From Campylobacterales bacterium (GTDB lineage Bacteria > Campylobacterota > Campylobacteria > Campylobacterales > Thiovulaceae), in assembly GCA_012963895.1 (NCBI GenBank), contig DTUW01000070.1, forward strand, positions 1-7,779: a stretch of 7,779 nt of DNA. Reading direction: 5' to 3'. Shown here piece by piece: positions 6,434 to 7,779 of this stretch. The position numbers were made by a program, and so were the translations under genes. Position 1 is the first letter of the stretch; the number at the start of each line of letters is the position of its first letter. The notes beneath the pieces were generated by a model, which was not told where the DNA came from, ran no database searches, and was given only the letters and a program-made list of their open reading frames with translations.

Positions 6434-7685
6434 CGGCTTGAACTCCCCAAGTGGTTCGCCATCGAGTTTTTACCATGCTAATTCCAAAGATGGCTATCAA
6501 TACTACCCCTGCAAAAGAGATAAAGCCTATCGAGTAACTACCAGTAGCCCCTTTGACATACCCAAGCATAGTTGCCAATAGAGAACCACCAAAGCCTCCT
6601 GATGCTCCAATAATTCCTGTCATAATCCCTATATCTTTTCCAAATCTCTGAGGAACTAATTGGAAAACTGCACCGTTAGCCATTCCGAGACTTGCCATAG
6701 TTAGAAATATTATAGATATTGCAAGATAGAAATCAGTTACAAACATTCCATTTATAAATGCGAGAGTAGCCACCGCTCCATAGAAGAGATAGAGAGATTT
6801 GACCCCTCCAATCCTATCGGCTACATATCCGCCAACAGGTCTCAAAACTGCACCAGCAAAAATTGTAATAGCTCCAAAATATCCAGCCACAACTTTTACA
6901 TTCTCTTCATTGAGGAATTGAGAACCAAATAGAGCCATCTCCGATTGATATTCATTTATTAGATAGACCTTCATATATCCAGCAAAACCGACAAATCCAC
7001 CAAATGAGATTGCATAAAATAGGCTAAACCACCAAGTATCTTTATCCTTTAATAGTCGTCCATAGTCTGATAGCTTCTTTGGACGAGGGGTATAAACCTC
7101 AGGCGGAGCATCTTTGGCTACAACTGCATAAATGATTAGAATAATTAGAGATAGAAACCCTCCAACTCCAAAGACTGCCTGCCAACCCCAAAGTTCAGCA
7201 ATCTTAGGAGCAAATAGGAAATCTATAACAACTCCAATATTTCCAGCTCCTGCAATTCCTAATACTACTCCTTGTAGATGAGGTGGATACCATTGTCCAG
7301 CTTGTGGAAGAGCTACCGCAAAACTTGCACCAGCTAAACCGAGAATAGCCCCCATCACTAAAAGAGCTTCATAACTTTGGAAACCGAAAAGATAGCCATA
7401 GAAGAGACCACCTACTACAAGAGTTTGGGCAAATAGTGCTGTTATCTTTGGACCAAACTTATCAACTCCAAACCCTAAAACTATTCTCAAAACTGCACCA
7501 GCAAAAATTGGAACAGCCACCATCGTTCCTATCTGCCCATCGGTCAATCCGCCCGGAATATCAGCCGTTATCTCCTGAGCCAGAGGCCCCAGCATCAACC
7601 AAACCATAAAAGAGAAATCGAAGTAGAGGAAAGAGGCAAAGAGGGTAGGCCAATGTCCTTTGCCTTTGAGTTCGCTAAAAGCCAT
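6420..7685 (-). CDS. Nitrate/nitrite transporter, MFS NNP family (NarK/NrtP type)
   Basis: An inner-membrane 12-helix carrier that should import nitrate (possibly also nitrite) for the reductases downstream. It is 421 aa from the ATG at 7685. The N-terminus FDFSFMVWLMLGPLAQ (22-37) is the family's first helix. The first nitrate signature is GLAGASFAVALPQAGQW (116-132) followed by YPPHLQGVVLGIAGAGNIG (133-151); the second is RFGKDIGIMTGIIGASGGFG (347-366). R67 (GAVLRIVLGFGVDKFG) and R282 (GAVLRPVGGYVADRIGG) match the two helix arginines that bind substrate in E. coli NarK. The two GAVLR copies reflect the internal repeat of the two halves. I chose ATG 7685 over an in-frame TTG at 7709 because AAGGAGAG lies just before 7685 and would be inside the longer frame. 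First full gene of the cluster. Named narK, nrtP or nasA in different organisms, so no symbol is given. Confidence 0.94.
   Translation of the reverse strand: MAFSELKGKGHWPTLFASFLYFDFSFMVWLMLGPLAQEITADIPGGLTDGQIGTMVAVPIFAGAVLRIVLGFGVDKFGPKITALFAQTLVVGGLFYGYLFGFQSYEALLVMGAILGLAGASFAVALPQAGQWYPPHLQGVVLGIAGAGNIGVVIDFLFAPKIAELWGWQAVFGVGGFLSLIILIIYAVVAKDAPPEVYTPRPKKLSDYGRLLKDKDTWWFSLFYAISFGGFVGFAGYMKVYLINEYQSEMALFGSQFLNEENVKVVAGYFGAITIFAGAVLRPVGGYVADRIGGVKSLYLFYGAVATLAFINGMFVTDFYLAISIIFLTMASLGMANGAVFQLVPQRFGKDIGIMTGIIGASGGFGGSLLATMLGYVKGATGSYSIGFISFAGVVLIAIFGISMVKTRWRTTWGVQAGGKI
6443..6448 (-). promoter_or_regulatory. Ribosome binding site of the kinase/phosphatase GTG start
   Basis: The minus strand reads GGGGAG nine bases before the GTG at 6433, inside the end of the transporter gene. 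It supports the GTG start; no ATG lies close enough to give an intact PP2C domain. A GTG start with this spacing would lower output relative to the transporter (inference). Confidence 0.6.
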
Positions 7686-7779
7686 CAACTCTCCTTTTTT
7701 GGACTGCAACTATACTTAAATTTATCTTAAATTCACCTTTTTCTATTTCCAAAATAGCCATATATCGATATTCTGCAAT
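7675..7779 (-). CDS. Possible C-terminal tail of an upstream gene (partial)
   Basis: From the right edge a minus-strand frame stays open for 34 codons and stops at a TAG (7675-7677), overlapping the transporter start by 11 bp. The same kind of overlap occurs between other genes in this cluster, which makes a real operon neighbour plausible. The peptide includes YMAILEIEKGEFKINLSIV (about residues 6-24 of the fragment), alternating hydrophobic and polar residues around a turn like a beta hairpin, and ends RRVDGF. The other two minus-strand frames are closed in this stretch. I do not recognise a family. At this length an open frame can arise by chance in a leader region, and the same bases carry promoter-like and repeat features, so this is a candidate only. 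Confidence 0.4.
   Translation of the reverse strand: MAEYRYMAILEIEKGEFKINLSIVAVQKRRVDGF
7689..7696 (-). promoter_or_regulatory. Ribosome binding site deciding the transporter start
   Basis: The minus strand reads AAGGAGAG here, with the AAGGAG core (7691-7696) ending five bases before the ATG at 7685. It is a near-perfect complement to the 16S anti-Shine-Dalgarno and supports this ATG rather than the in-frame TTG 24 bases further upstream. Confidence 0.8.
7709..7714 (-). promoter_or_regulatory. Candidate -10 promoter element for the nitrate operon
   Basis: The minus strand reads TATAGT here, 23 bases before the transporter ATG. A start of transcription about seven bases on would give a leader of roughly 16 nt containing the AAGGAGAG site. 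No good -35 hexamer is seen at 16-18 bp; some Campylobacterota promoters also lack one. If the upstream frame is a real gene tail, this could be an internal promoter or chance. Confidence 0.25.
7715..7733 (-). repeat. Two direct copies of AATTTAAG at 11-bp spacing upstream of the transporter
   Basis: The minus strand carries AATTTAAG at 7726-7733 and again at 7715-7722, start to start 11 bp, about one helical turn, immediately upstream of the candidate -10. This geometry would suit an activator binding one face of the helix, or it may be a short AT-rich coincidence. Confidence 0.4.
7743..7757. repeat. 15-bp inverted repeat upstream of the transporter
   Basis: Perfect 6-bp arms with a 3-base centre: CTATTT (7743-7748), CCA, AAATAG (7752-7757). 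The dyad lies about 60 bases before the transporter start and could be an operator half-site pair. It does not match the TTGAT-N4-ATCAA pattern of Fnr/Crp-type sites. No function is assigned. Confidence 0.3.

Noticed and set aside
7686..7709. Longer transporter starting at TTG 7709 (eight extra residues)
   Set aside because: The extra codons contain the AAGGAGAG ribosome site itself, and the ATG at 7685 gives the usual NarK/NrtP N-terminus.

Overview
The window is one block of genes, all on the minus strand, for uptake and assimilation of nitrate. Read in the direction of transcription (right to left), the order is: a possible gene tail cut by the right edge (7675-7779); a NarK/NrtP-type nitrate transporter (6420-7685); a membrane-tethered protein that joins a PP2C phosphatase to a Ser/Thr kinase (4814-6433); a two-domain CysG-like siroheme synthase (3556-4812); a ferredoxin-type nitrite reductase NirA with an extra C-terminal region (1662-3566); and a NasA-type assimilatory nitrate reductase (1-1665), which runs off the left edge after 555 codons.

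The genes are packed with essentially no spacers. They overlap by 14 bp (transporter/kinase) and 11 bp (siroheme synthase/nirA), are separated by 1 bp (kinase/siroheme synthase), and share an ATGA (nirA/nasA). I see no internal terminator or promoter, so they look like one operon with translational coupling. Together they form a complete route: nitrate import, reduction to nitrite by NasA, and reduction to ammonium by NirA, whose siroheme is supplied by the CysG-like enzyme. The kinase/phosphatase is the only member with no catalytic step in the route, so it is the likely regulator.

The DNA is AT-rich, with frequent ATA and AGA codons. There is no NAD(P)H-dependent NirB/NirD and no flavoprotein electron-transfer subunit, so the reductases probably draw on ferredoxin or flavodoxin. 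This fits an AT-rich chemolithoautotroph such as a marine Campylobacterota (Sulfurimonas/Sulfurovum-like), but that assignment is an inference from composition and gene content, with moderate to low confidence.

The points most worth a second look are the kinase/phosphatase with its degenerate ATP loop and membrane tail, the C-terminal extension of NirA, an 8-base word (ACCTCATC) present ten times in 7.8 kb on both strands, and the structured sequence just upstream of the transporter. I saw no tRNA, rRNA, CRISPR array, insertion sequence or gene-free stretch over 300 bases.
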